Source of the DNA: Natrinema sp. HArc-T2
GTDB taxonomy: Archaea; Halobacteriota; Halobacteria; Halobacteriales; Natrialbaceae
NCBI RefSeq assembly: GCF_041821085.1
Contig: NZ_JBGUAZ010000002.1
Coordinates: 310,001-374,000 of the forward strand
Direction: 5' to 3'
DNA: 64,000 bases
The notes beneath the pieces are model-generated. The model saw only the letters and a list, made by a program, of their open reading frames with translations, made no database searches and was not told where the DNA came from. Shown here one piece after another: positions 1 through 7,610 of the stretch. How positions within the stretch are numbered: the first letter of the stretch is position 1; the number at the start of each line of letters is the position of its first letter. The translations under genes were made by a program, and so were the position numbers.

Positions 1-726
1 GTGCCGGTCAAGATCGCCCGCCAGACCTGTACGCGGTGTGGGCGGATCGCCGGCGACTACTACGCCAGCATCGTCCAGATCCGCGCCGAGGACCGGACAC
101 CGACGAGCGACGAGATGGATCGGGCAAAGGAAATCGCAAACCAGACCGTCGCGGACATGGAGGCCACGGGCGACCGCAACGCCTTCGTCACCGAGGTCGG
201 CGAGACCGACGACGGACTGAACATCAAGGTCTCGACGAACAAGATCGGCAAGAAGATCTCGAACAAGATGATCGAGGAATTCAGCGGCACCGTCAACGAC
301 GCCGAAACGCTCGTCACGGAAGACGAGGACGGCAACGAGGTCTATCGGGTCACCTTCGCCGTCCGCCTGCCACCGTACACGCCCGGCGACATCATCGACC
401 TCGACGACGACGACGGCGGCCCCGTCCTCGTCCGCAGCGCCCACGGAAATCTCAAGGGCATCCGCGTCACGACCGGCGAGCGCTACGAGGCGAGCTACGA
501 GGAAGGGAATTCGCCCGACGCACGGAAACTGGGCGACCTCGAGGACGCGACCGACGCGACGGTCGTCACGGTCGAAGACGACAACGCGGTGCAGCTCCTC
601 GACCCCGAGACCTTCCAGGCGGAAACCGTCGCGCGACCGGACTACTTCGATCCCGAGGCCGAGACGGTGCCCGTGCTGAAGAGCCGGGCCGGACTGCACA
701 TCCTGCCCGACGAGCGCGATGACTGA
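1..726 (+). CDS. NMD3-family ribosome export/biogenesis protein, 5' partial
   Basis: This is the C-terminal part of an archaeal NMD3 protein, a zinc-binding factor of the large ribosomal subunit whose eukaryotic relative is the 60S export adaptor. The reading frame is open from the first base, and the first visible motif is a CxxC pair (CTRCG, residues 10-14). The family has further CxxC pairs before this point, so the true start should lie upstream of the window. The rest has the mixed alpha/beta, acidic character of the family (for example YTPGDIIDL and LKSRAGLHIL near the end). It overlaps the downstream methyltransferase-like gene by 8 bases, so the two are probably co-transcribed. Confidence 0.85.
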   Translation: MPVKIARQTCTRCGRIAGDYYASIVQIRAEDRTPTSDEMDRAKEIANQTVADMEATGDRNAFVTEVGETDDGLNIKVSTNKIGKKISNKMIEEFSGTVNDAETLVTEDEDGNEVYRVTFAVRLPPYTPGDIIDLDDDDGGPVLVRSAHGNLKGIRVTTGERYEASYEEGNSPDARKLGDLEDATDATVVTVEDDNAVQLLDPETFQAETVARPDYFDPEAETVPVLKSRAGLHILPDERDD

Positions 727-1876
727 GGACGAAGACGATGGGGCCGCAAGCGAGACGGACCCCGACCTCGAGCCGGCAGCCGATGCCGTTCTCGAGCGAA
801 CGAACGCGGACGCGCCGCTGGCAGCGATCGTCGACAAACCGCGGACGGAGGCGGCCATCGAGTCGCTGCGCGCCGAGGGCGTCTACGACGAGTCGCGACG
901 CGTCTGCGAGGACGGCCCCGACAGGAACGCCCTCCCGATTACGGCACCGCCGGCAGAAACGCAGGTCCGCGAGGTCGTCCGGCAACTCGAGCCCGAACCC
1001 CGAAATCCGGATCTCGAGGACCTGCTGGCCGAGCGGGGCTGGAGCGACGACGACCTCGAGTCGGCCCCGGGTTCGTGGGCGGTGATCGGCTCGGTAATCT
1101 TGGTGACCGTTCCCGAGGACTGCCCCGACGAGGCGGCGGTCGGCGAAGCCCTGCTCGAACTCCACGGCGAGGCCGACAGCGTGCTGGCCGACGAGGGGAT
1201 CGCGAACGACGGCACAGCGGGCACCTACCGCGAGCCCCGCTCGCGATTGCTCGCCGGGAGCAGCGACACGGAGACGATCCACACTGAGCACGGAACGCGA
1301 TACGGCCTCGATCCCACGAAAGTCATGTTCTCGCCGGGCAATCAGGCCGAGCGCGCTCGGATGGGCGAGATCGTCGGCGACGACGAACACGTCTTCGATA
1401 TGTTCGCCGGGATCGGCTACTTTACGCTGCCGATAGCGCGGGCCGGCGCGCAAGTCACTGCGACCGAACTCAACCCGACGGCGTTTCGCTATCTGCTCGA
1501 GAACGCCATGCTCAACGACGTCGGCGATCGGGTCGACGCCTACATGACCGATTGTCGCGACCTCGCCGGCGACCTCACGGTCGACCGGGTCGTCATGGGC
1601 TACTACGGCAGTTCGGACGGCGACAGCGAGGACGACGGGACACGAACCGACGAAGCCCACGAGTTCCTCCCCGACGCGCTCGCGGCGCTGGCCCCCGGCG
1701 GCATCGTCCACTACCACGAGGCGACGCCGGACTCACGGCTGTGGGACCGGCCGCTCGCACGGCTCGAGCGAGCCGCCGACGCGGCCGACCGCGACCTCGA
1801 GATCCTCGAGAAACGCCGGGTCAAAAGCCACAGTGCCGGCGTCGCACACGTCGTCGTCGACGCCCGCTTCGACTAA
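719..1876 (+). CDS. taw2: Taw2-like tRNA wybutosine-synthesis aminocarboxypropyltransferase (Trm5/TYW2 family)
   Basis: A class I SAM-binding fold enzyme of the Trm5/TYW2 family that acts on guanosine 37 of tRNA-Phe. Residues of the SAM site are clear: VFDMFAGIGYFTLPIA, then the acidic TELNP motif and a DRVVMGYY motif. Trm5 m1G37 methyltransferases carry an NLP-type motif at that last site, whereas TYW2/Taw2 enzymes, which transfer an aminocarboxypropyl group, have a glycine-rich MGY-type motif followed by a histidine-rich strand. Here MGYYGSS and IVHYHEA fit Taw2 better. The acidic N-terminal extension is typical of haloarchaea. It overlaps the NMD3 gene. Assignment as Taw2 rather than Trm5 is inference from motifs. 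Confidence 0.8.
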   Translation: MTEDEDDGAASETDPDLEPAADAVLERTNADAPLAAIVDKPRTEAAIESLRAEGVYDESRRVCEDGPDRNALPITAPPAETQVREVVRQLEPEPRNPDLEDLLAERGWSDDDLESAPGSWAVIGSVILVTVPEDCPDEAAVGEALLELHGEADSVLADEGIANDGTAGTYREPRSRLLAGSSDTETIHTEHGTRYGLDPTKVMFSPGNQAERARMGEIVGDDEHVFDMFAGIGYFTLPIARAGAQVTATELNPTAFRYLLENAMLNDVGDRVDAYMTDCRDLAGDLTVDRVVMGYYGSSDGDSEDDGTRTDEAHEFLPDALAALAPGGIVHYHEATPDSRLWDRPLARLERAADAADRDLEILEKRRVKSHSAGVAHVVVDARFD

Positions 1877-1927
1877 GTGGTCCCTCCGGTCGTGACATTG
1901 ATACTTGCGGGCCTCTTGTCGTCGATT

Positions 1928-2014
1928 ATGGACAAGAATCAGGTCATCGCGCTCCTCTTTGCGTTCCTCATGGTGTCCTCGATGGTCGCCTGGGGCGCGA
2001 CGGCTATCTTTTAA
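1928..2014 (+). CDS. 28-residue single-span membrane protein
   Basis: A short open frame encodes 28 residues (starting MDKNQVIALLF, ending GATAIF) that are almost entirely one hydrophobic helix behind a short charged N-terminus. A TATA-like stretch (TTGATACTT near 1900) sits about 25 nt before the ATG, the spacing expected for a leaderless haloarchaeal transcript. I recall similar tiny proteins in haloarchaeal genomes, but no function is known to me. It lies alone between the Taw2-like gene and the divergently styled regulator gene, so neighbours give no clue. It could act as a small membrane subunit or modulator, which is speculation. Confidence 0.6.
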   Translation: MDKNQVIALLFAFLMVSSMVAWGATAIF

Positions 2015-2057
2015 GACGGGATCGTGACAGGTAGCCGTCAATCGTAAGGGTTTACTG

Positions 2058-2073
2058 CAGACTAGTCAGTCTG
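2058..2073. promoter_or_regulatory. 6-4-6 palindrome just before a regulator start
   Basis: The sequence CAGACT-AGTC-AGTCTG is a perfect inverted repeat with 6-bp arms and a 4-bp spacer. It ends 8 bases before the ATG of the HTH regulator at 2082. The pentamer ACTAG also recurs directly at 2061-2065 and 2077-2081. In a leaderless archaeal promoter this position covers the transcription start, so binding by the downstream protein would repress its own gene. Autoregulation is inference. Confidence 0.45.
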
Positions 2074-2081
2074 GTAACTAG

Positions 2082-2891
2082 ATGACCGACGAGTCAGCAC
2101 GGGCGCTCCGCTATCTCTCCGGCTCGACCGTCCGGCCCACTATTCTCGAGCGACTCGTCGATGGCTCCGCCCAGCCGGCTGAGCTGGTCTCGGTCGCCGA
2201 CGTCTCCCGGACGACCGTCCACCGGACGCTCTCCGAGTTGGGCAAGCGCGACTGGGTGCGACGCGTCGACGGCGGCTACGAAGCGACCGCGATCGGCGAA
2301 CTGGCGCTGCAAACCTACGAGCGCGCTCACAGTCGGTTTCAACTCCTCGATCGACTCGAGCCGTTCTGTGCTCACGCCGAAGCCATCGCTGCTGAACTCG
2401 ACCTCGACTGGCTGTGCGAGGCACGGCTGGCGACGCCGACCGAAACGAATCCCCAGTACCCGCTCGAGTGGTACGACGACCGTCTCACAGCCCTCGAACG
2501 GGCCGACGAGCACGCACGACTGTGCGTTACCACGCCGGTGCTCACTCGACAACTGCTGGCTGCCCACGACCCGATCGCCGACGCGGGAACGCCGATAGAA
2601 CTCGTCGTCGACGATGCGGCCCTGCGCGCCGTCGCGACACAATCACCAGACCGGGTGTGTACGTCGCTCTCGACCGACGCGTTCGAACTGTACGCCGTGT
2701 CGGACTCGCCGTCGATCGGAATGACACTCGGCGCGGAACGGACGCTCCTGCATGCGTACGACAACGGTCGTCTCGTCGTCGGCCTCGAGAGTACGAACGA
2801 TCGGCTTCGCGAGTGGGCGACCGATCGATACAGCCGACTTCGGGCTGACACACGGCAGGTGACCGGCGAAACGCTCGAGTCCCTGTCCTGA
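2082..2891 (+). CDS. Winged-helix transcriptional regulator, FilR1/DUF1724-like
   Basis: A 269-residue regulator. Residues about 15-70 form a winged helix-turn-helix of the ArsR/MarR type (ADVSRTTVHRTLSELGKRDWV, recognition helix and wing). The remainder matches in layout the FilR1/DUF1724 middle domain common in archaeal regulators, with the closing pattern of a stretch about accessory response (SIGMTLGAERTLLHAYDNG). No metal- or ligand-binding cluster is obvious. Length is normal for this haloarchaeal family. A palindrome lies directly upstream, suggesting self-control. The gene stands alone between unrelated genes, so targets cannot be read from context. Confidence 0.8.
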   Translation: MTDESARALRYLSGSTVRPTILERLVDGSAQPAELVSVADVSRTTVHRTLSELGKRDWVRRVDGGYEATAIGELALQTYERAHSRFQLLDRLEPFCAHAEAIAAELDLDWLCEARLATPTETNPQYPLEWYDDRLTALERADEHARLCVTTPVLTRQLLAAHDPIADAGTPIELVVDDAALRAVATQSPDRVCTSLSTDAFELYAVSDSPSIGMTLGAERTLLHAYDNGRLVVGLESTNDRLREWATDRYSRLRADTRQVTGETLESLS

Positions 2892-3077
2892 CGCACGCTC
2901 GGCAGTCGTCGGACGACTGGCCACGACCGGCGACCTGTTACACACTGTGCAACATGTTACGCGAGACAGATAATTACGCGCTGGCCGTCTCGGCTCAACC
3001 GACGGCAGTGTCGGTGGACCGGGGTCGAGGTCATGCCTATTCGTCCACGACGGGACTGGTCCACCGCGAATTGGCCG

Positions 3078-4916
3078 TCACTCGTCGGTATCCCAGACAT
3101 CCGCCAGCGGACTGGACCGGGACGATCGCCGCGACCGTCGCGATCGCGACGAGGTTCTATCGTCATGTCCGGCGTCCGCCTCACTGGCGCGGCTCGAGCG
3201 CGACGCACCCTCCGATCGTGCTGTCCTCGTAGCGCCGCCGAGGGCCGCCTGCGGATCGAACGCGGGGAGTTCGGGCCGTTCCATGCGATCGACCTGCGCC
3301 GCGAACCAGTCGGGCATGTCCGTCCGCGCGCGCTCGAACAGATCCACCAGACTCGAGTCCGCTAGATACGTCGCGCCGTAGTCGTCGGGCGCACGGACGA
3401 CCCGGCCACAGGCCTGAATGACCGTCCGCAGCGTCGTCCGGTAGTACCACGCCCACTGACCCTCCTCGAGTCGGTGGGCCACCCGCGAGTCGCCAGTGTT
3501 GAGGAAGGGAGCTTTACAGAGCACCTGCCACCGGCAGAGATCGCCCTTCAGATCGAGCGCTTCCTCCATTTTCACCGAGAGGAAGACGTCTGGTTCGTCG
3601 CTGGCTTTCCAGGCCTCGAGGGCGGCATCGCGACCGTCACGGTCGTGGGTCCGAATCCGTTCGCCGACGCCAAAGTCGACCAGCAGGTCGGCGAGGCGCT
3701 CCTGAATGTCGTAGGAGTGGGCGTGAATCAACCCCTTCTCGTCGGGGTGGTGGGCCATTAGTCGGACGATCGTCCGCGCGATCTTCGGCGTCGTCTCGTC
3801 GCGTTGTTCGTAGGTCATCTTCCCCTGTGTCACGTCATATAGCGGGCGATTCTCGACGGGGAAGGTGTGCTCGACGTCGACCAGCGCGACCCGCTCGGGC
3901 TCGAGGCCAACCTGCCGACAGAACGCGGCCTTGTTTAAGATCGTCGCCGACAGGAGCGCGAACTTGTTGCCTCGGTCCCAGACGGTGTGCTGGAGGTACT
4001 TCTCGGGGTTCATCGGCTTGATCGTCAGCGGCCCGCCTGCGGGGTCGTCCTCGCTAGCATCGCGATCGCGCGGCTCGGACTGGTCGACCAGCCACGTCGT
4101 CGGACTTTGCGGATCGCGGTAGTCAGAGACGAACCACTCGAGTTCGCCGATGAGTTCCTGTAAGCGATCGCGCTCGCGGACGTCGGCGGGCGAGAGCGTC
4201 TCCTGTGCGAGCAATTCGTCTTTTCGGCGTTCACAGGTCCCTGCCAGATTGTCGGCGTAGCGGGCAGCGCGCTCGACGGAGTCGACCTCGGGAACACGAA
4301 GCTCGTCCCAGAACGGGACGGTTCGCGGGCCGAGTTGGATCGTCGCGTACATCTCGGCCCACTCGGCGAGGCCGTGGGCCTCGTCGACGACGACGACGTC
4401 ACGCTTGCGAAAGACCTCGCTGCCGGCGGTCTGCATGAAGTAGGCAAGCGTCATCGCCGCGATCTCGCGGTTCGACGCGATCGCCCGGTCGGAGAAGTAC
4501 GGGCACCGATGCTTGACGGCACAGTCGTAGCCCCGTTCTCGCACACAGGGGGCCTGATTGACTGGCGTCTCGCGCTCGTCGGGCAGGATGCAGGTGTAGT
4601 TCGATTTGCCGCGGATGACGTTGAGGTCGGCCAGCAGGTCGTCGGTCGCGACGTCGTCCAACTGGGAGACCTGCGGGGTCGTGTAGTAGGCCCCCGTGGC
4701 GTCGCTGGGGTCGCCTTCGTCGGCCCGCCGGGCACAGCCAGCGACGGCGCGAGCGAGCAGGGACTTGCCGCTGCCCGTCGGCGCGCGAACGAGCACGACA
4801 TCGTTGCCGGCTGTGAAGGCGTCGCGGATGTCACGCAGTGCCTGCTCCTGTGCCCCGCGGTAACTCGGCGCGGGAAACTCCTCGAAGAGCCGCTCGGGAT
4901 TCACCGTTCGTCTCAC
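3078..4916 (-). CDS. ATP-dependent DNA helicase, Rad3/XPD-like with iron-sulfur cysteines
   Basis: A 612-residue superfamily 2 helicase. The Walker A motif APTGSGKS is at residues 45-52 and the DEAH box at 178-181. Between them lie four cysteines (109, 124, 132, 138) in the arrangement of the 4Fe-4S domain of XPD/DinG helicases, so it should be a 5'-3' iron-sulfur helicase for repair or structure unwinding. The C-terminal helicase half has SVKMEEALDLKGDLCR and QACGRVVRAPDDYGA motifs. A serine/arginine-rich tail of about 50 residues follows. The first start is GTG at 4916; a second GTG four codons in (VNPERLF) is possible. It is transcribed alone, away from its neighbours. Confidence 0.88.
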   Translation of the reverse strand: MRRTVNPERLFEEFPAPSYRGAQEQALRDIRDAFTAGNDVVLVRAPTGSGKSLLARAVAGCARRADEGDPSDATGAYYTTPQVSQLDDVATDDLLADLNVIRGKSNYTCILPDERETPVNQAPCVRERGYDCAVKHRCPYFSDRAIASNREIAAMTLAYFMQTAGSEVFRKRDVVVVDEAHGLAEWAEMYATIQLGPRTVPFWDELRVPEVDSVERAARYADNLAGTCERRKDELLAQETLSPADVRERDRLQELIGELEWFVSDYRDPQSPTTWLVDQSEPRDRDASEDDPAGGPLTIKPMNPEKYLQHTVWDRGNKFALLSATILNKAAFCRQVGLEPERVALVDVEHTFPVENRPLYDVTQGKMTYEQRDETTPKIARTIVRLMAHHPDEKGLIHAHSYDIQERLADLLVDFGVGERIRTHDRDGRDAALEAWKASDEPDVFLSVKMEEALDLKGDLCRWQVLCKAPFLNTGDSRVAHRLEEGQWAWYYRTTLRTVIQACGRVVRAPDDYGATYLADSSLVDLFERARTDMPDWFAAQVDRMERPELPAFDPQAALGGATRTARSEGASRSSRASEADAGHDDRTSSRSRRSRRSSRSSPLADVWDTDE

Positions 4917-5104
4917 GGCGCGGCCACGTCCTAAAAGCTGCGGACCGTCGCGTCCCGTGTGACTGGACCGGGTTGGCGCGGCTGCTCACCGCTGGTGAAA
5001 CCGGCGGCTACCCATCGGTATCAGCCGCCTACGGAACGGGAACGACCGACGGAAGACCGGTAGTCGACCGATTACAAAGATGAAATCCACCCTCGCACTG
5101 ACAT

Positions 5105-5196
5105 GCGGAAGGGTCGCTCAGCGGAAGAGCACCGCGGTGCCACCTGGCTCCGCGGCGGCACTTTGCCCCGTGGCGTTCAACTCCCACCCCTTCCGC
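5105..5196 (+). ncRNA. tRNA-like cloverleaf RNA or tRNA remnant
   Basis: The segment folds like a tRNA. Positions 5105-5113 pair with 5188-5196 (GCGGAAGGG with CCCTTCCGC, 9 bp). Then T8 (5114), a D-arm GCTC/GAGC (5116-5119, 5127-5130) with loop AGCGGAA holding the conserved GG pair, and a T-arm at 5170-5187 with loop TTCAACT and a G-C closing pair but one bulged C (5174). The central arm at 5132-5155 is CCGCGG/CCGCGG, which extends through GCC/GGC to a 4-nt loop, so no 7-nt anticodon loop exists. A short arm GGCA/TGCC (5157-5167) sits where a variable arm would be. It is either a degraded tRNA, a non-canonical one, or coincidence in GC-rich DNA. Confidence 0.35.
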
Positions 5197-5284
5197 TTGC
5201 AGTTGCTGCCGTGGTTGTAGCTGCGGTCGTGAGACCGCACGCAGTGTCATTGTCGTCACAATCGCATCCACACGCTTCCGTCAC
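5177..5284 (-). CDS. Possible 35-residue cysteine-rich peptide
   Basis: A GTG-started frame begins 7 bases after the stop of the CxxC protein gene on the same strand, an operon-like distance. The product would be 35 residues with the cluster CGCDCDDNDTACG near the N-terminus and a small Thr/Ala/Gly tail. Short CxxC peptides are common in haloarchaea. However, it overlaps the T-arm side of the tRNA-like element on the opposite strand, lacks an ATG, and includes a 6-bp hairpin (5223-5238). It may therefore be chance. I would not assign a function. Confidence 0.2.
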   Translation of the reverse strand: MTEACGCDCDDNDTACGLTTAATTTAATASGRGGS

Positions 5285-5291
5285 GACATTT

Positions 5292-5537
5292 TCACCGCGG
5301 CCCGAGTTGAGAGGCGTCGTCACCGACGCGTTCGAGCCGCTCGATATCCGCTGCCGTCGGATAGTCTGGCAGCGCCTCGAGACACGGATAACACAGTAGA
5401 TGCGAAGTGCCGTCCTCGAGGTCCAGCGTGATCGCGGTCCCGACGGTGCCGGCGTCGGTCCCGAACGACCAGAGATTGGCGATTCCGCCCGAAATCGTGA
5501 CCGTCCGGCCACAGCCGTCACAGGAGGCTTTCGACAT
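5292..5537 (-). CDS. Small CxxC protein, conserved in haloarchaea
   Basis: An 81-residue protein with two cysteine pairs, CDGC near residues 6-9 and CYPC near 49-52, separated by a beta-rich stretch (TISGGIANLWSFG). Such paired CxxC motifs bind zinc in many small haloarchaeal proteins. I chose the ATG at 5537 because the cysteine motif follows immediately and a much longer upstream extension would cross the divergent YkgJ gene. The divergent spacing to that gene is about 117 bases, room for two promoters. Function unknown; possibly a zinc-stabilised adaptor. I believe it belongs to a Halobacteria-only DUF family but could not check. Confidence 0.75.
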   Translation of the reverse strand: MSKASCDGCGRTVTISGGIANLWSFGTDAGTVGTAITLDLEDGTSHLLCYPCLEALPDYPTAADIERLERVGDDASQLGPR

Positions 5538-5654
5538 ACCAGAGCTTGAGTGTCGCACGGTGAAAGCCGTTCGCCCGAGCGGCGCTGGCTCGCTCGAGGC
5601 GAGGCCGCGAGTACCCGCATCACGATTATAGGCCACAGTGATGTAGCGCCGCAT

Positions 5655-6626
5655 ATGGAGGTGAACTGCGAAGGCTGTGCGGGCTGTTGTCTGGACTGGC
5701 GAGAACTGCTCGGTGATGACGACAGTGTCACTCGAGACGCTGCCGACGAACACGAGCACGAACACCGGCGGCACGACCCGTTCGCAGGCAGCGACGGGAA
5801 CGACTCGTCCCGCGACCCACTCGACGACGATCCCACGTTCGTGGCGCTGACCCGCGACAAGGTGCGGGCGTTTCTCGAGGCAGGGATGGCCGACGCACTG
5901 ACCCCGCGGTTCTGGTACGCCCGGGACGACGCGGAAGGCGTCACAATCGACAGCCACACCGTCGCCGCTGTCGCGGACAGGCCGGCTTTTTTCATCGGGC
6001 TCCGGAAGCCGCCGAAGCCAGTGGCCCCGTTCGAGCGCACGGCGCCGGCGTGGCTGCCGACCTGCGTCTTCCTCGATCCGACGACGCTGCAGTGTCGGAT
6101 CCATGGGGACGAGCTGTTTCCCGCCGAATGTGGTGCGTATCCGGAACACAACCTCGCACTCGCACAGGAAACCGAATGCAAGCGCGTCGAGTCGGCCTTC
6201 GGCGGTGATCGGCTGCTCGAGACCGACCACGACGAACCCGACGGCCTGTTACTCGGCTCGCAGGCGATCGGCGCGAAACTGTTCTGTCATCCGCGACCGG
6301 TCGACCTCGAGGGAATCGTCGAGCGGGCCACAGCCGGCGAACTCACCTGCCGGGACCGTGCTGAGACGATCGCCGTTGCCGCCGCCTCGAGCCCCGGAAC
6401 GCTCGCGATTTCCGACCATCACTACGAGCAGGCGAAAGCGACGATACTCGAGGACAGCGGTCCTGACTCGGAGTCTACAGCGGACTCGTGGGTTGGTCCC
6501 GCCATCCGCGACTGGTATGAGCGCTGCCGGGAGGCCGGCGAGGCGGTCCCGTCGCCGGCGGTCGCCGACGCCGTCGAACGCGAGCGCGGCGCACCCGAGA
6601 CGCCGGGCTGGGATACCCTCGAGTGA
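5655..6626 (+). CDS. YkgJ-family cysteine-cluster protein
   Basis: A 323-residue protein of the YkgJ/CxxCxxCC family, which binds a metal or iron-sulfur cluster through conserved cysteines. The N-terminus carries CEGCAGCC (residues 5-12). Further cysteines occur in the second half (LPTCVFLD, QCRIHG, PAECGAYPEH, KLFCHPR), in the family pattern in which C, H and P residues recur. A histidine- and acid-rich loop (residues about 30-55) is a lineage insertion. Start at ATG 5655 is set by the cysteine motif directly after it. The substrate of the family is unclear; some members are linked to flagellin lysine methylation, but nothing nearby supports that here. Confidence 0.8.
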   Translation: MEVNCEGCAGCCLDWRELLGDDDSVTRDAADEHEHEHRRHDPFAGSDGNDSSRDPLDDDPTFVALTRDKVRAFLEAGMADALTPRFWYARDDAEGVTIDSHTVAAVADRPAFFIGLRKPPKPVAPFERTAPAWLPTCVFLDPTTLQCRIHGDELFPAECGAYPEHNLALAQETECKRVESAFGGDRLLETDHDEPDGLLLGSQAIGAKLFCHPRPVDLEGIVERATAGELTCRDRAETIAVAAASSPGTLAISDHHYEQAKATILEDSGPDSESTADSWVGPAIRDWYERCREAGEAVPSPAVADAVERERGAPETPGWDTLE

Positions 6627-6656
6627 TGTTAAGCCCGTCCGGTCCGAATGGACGGT

Positions 6657-7610
6657 ATGCGCGTACTGGTAACGGGAGCGACCGGGTTCGTGGGCCGGCG
6701 GCTCGTAGCCGCGCTCCTCGCGGAGACGAGCCACGACGTGACGGTCCTCGTGAGAGACGCCGCGAGCTACGAGCAGCCCGACGGCGTCACCGTCGTGGAA
6801 GGGGACGTCCTCAAGCCGGGCAGTTTCGAGGCCGCGCTGGCGGACGTCGACGTCGCCTACTATCTGATTCACGCGATGGGAGCCAGCGGCGACTTCGCCG
6901 AGCGGGATCGACGCGCCGCACGGAACTTCGAACGGGCCGCGAGCGACGCCGGCGTAGAGCGGGTGATCTATGTGAGCGGGCTCGGCAGCGAGAGCGAATC
7001 GCTCTCGAGTCACCTCGCCTCCCGCCGGGAGGTCGAGACGCTCCTGCGGGCGGGCAGTGCCGACGTAACCGTCCTCAGAGCGGCGATTATCATCGGCGAC
7101 GGCAGCGCGAGTTTTCGACTGGTTCGCCAGCTCGCGACGCGGCTTCCGGTGATGATCACGCCACAGTGGGTCGACACCGACTCTCAGCCGATCGCGATCG
7201 ACGACGTGATCGCCTACTGTCTGGCAGTGCTCGAGCGACCCGAGACGGCTGGCGAAACGTACGAGATCGGCGGGCCGGACGTGCTCACCTACCGCGAGAT
7301 GCTGCTCACAACCGCCGAGATCGCGACCGGTCGCCGCCCGCTGATCATCTCCGTCCCGGTCCTGAGCCCGCGGCTCTCGGCACACTGGGTCGGGCTCGTC
7401 ACCGACGTTCCCAGGGAGGTCGCCTACCCGTTGATCGAAGGCGTCCGCAATCGCGTCGTCGTCACTGACGATCGGCTCGAACGGCTGGTCAACCTCGAGC
7501 TGACGCCGTTCGACGTGGCGGTTCGACGAGCCGTCGGTCGCGAGTCGGACGACACTGATGGCGTCGGTCGCGCCGAGACGACGGCCCCAGCGGAGCGAGG
7601 CGGGAAATGA
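6657..7610 (+). CDS. NAD(P)-binding protein, atypical SDR/NmrA-like
   Basis: A Rossmann-fold protein of the atypical short-chain dehydrogenase group. The nucleotide site VTGATGFVGRRL follows the start immediately, and the sequence continues with VVEGDVLKPGS and YLIHAMG blocks typical of NAD(P)H-binding YbjT/NmrA-type proteins. I prefer ATG 6657 over 6648 because an ATGTTAAG TATA-like element near 6626 is about 27 nt upstream, fitting a leaderless start. The stop overlaps the next gene by 4 bases (ATGA), so the two form an operon. Substrate unknown; related bacterial proteins act on quinones or as redox sensors. Confidence 0.82.
   Translation: MRVLVTGATGFVGRRLVAALLAETSHDVTVLVRDAASYEQPDGVTVVEGDVLKPGSFEAALADVDVAYYLIHAMGASGDFAERDRRAARNFERAASDAGVERVIYVSGLGSESESLSSHLASRREVETLLRAGSADVTVLRAAIIIGDGSASFRLVRQLATRLPVMITPQWVDTDSQPIAIDDVIAYCLAVLERPETAGETYEIGGPDVLTYREMLLTTAEIATGRRPLIISVPVLSPRLSAHWVGLVTDVPREVAYPLIEGVRNRVVVTDDRLERLVNLELTPFDVAVRRAVGRESDDTDGVGRAETTAPAERGGK

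Noticed and set aside
566-1717. A 383-codon minus-strand frame over the Taw2-like gene
   Set aside because: It is the antisense of a gene with clear SAM-site motifs; its translation is low-complexity Arg/Val-rich without any domain, as expected from GC-rich codon bias.
719-1876. Trm5 m1G37 methyltransferase as the identity of this gene
   Set aside because: The expected NLP-type motif is absent and MGY is present, so Taw2 is favoured, although the SAM fold is shared.
5105-5196. Selenocysteine tRNA interpretation of the cloverleaf
   Set aside because: The 9-bp acceptor stem is suggestive, but there is no TCA anticodon, the D-stem is only 4 bp, and no selenocysteine genes are in the window.
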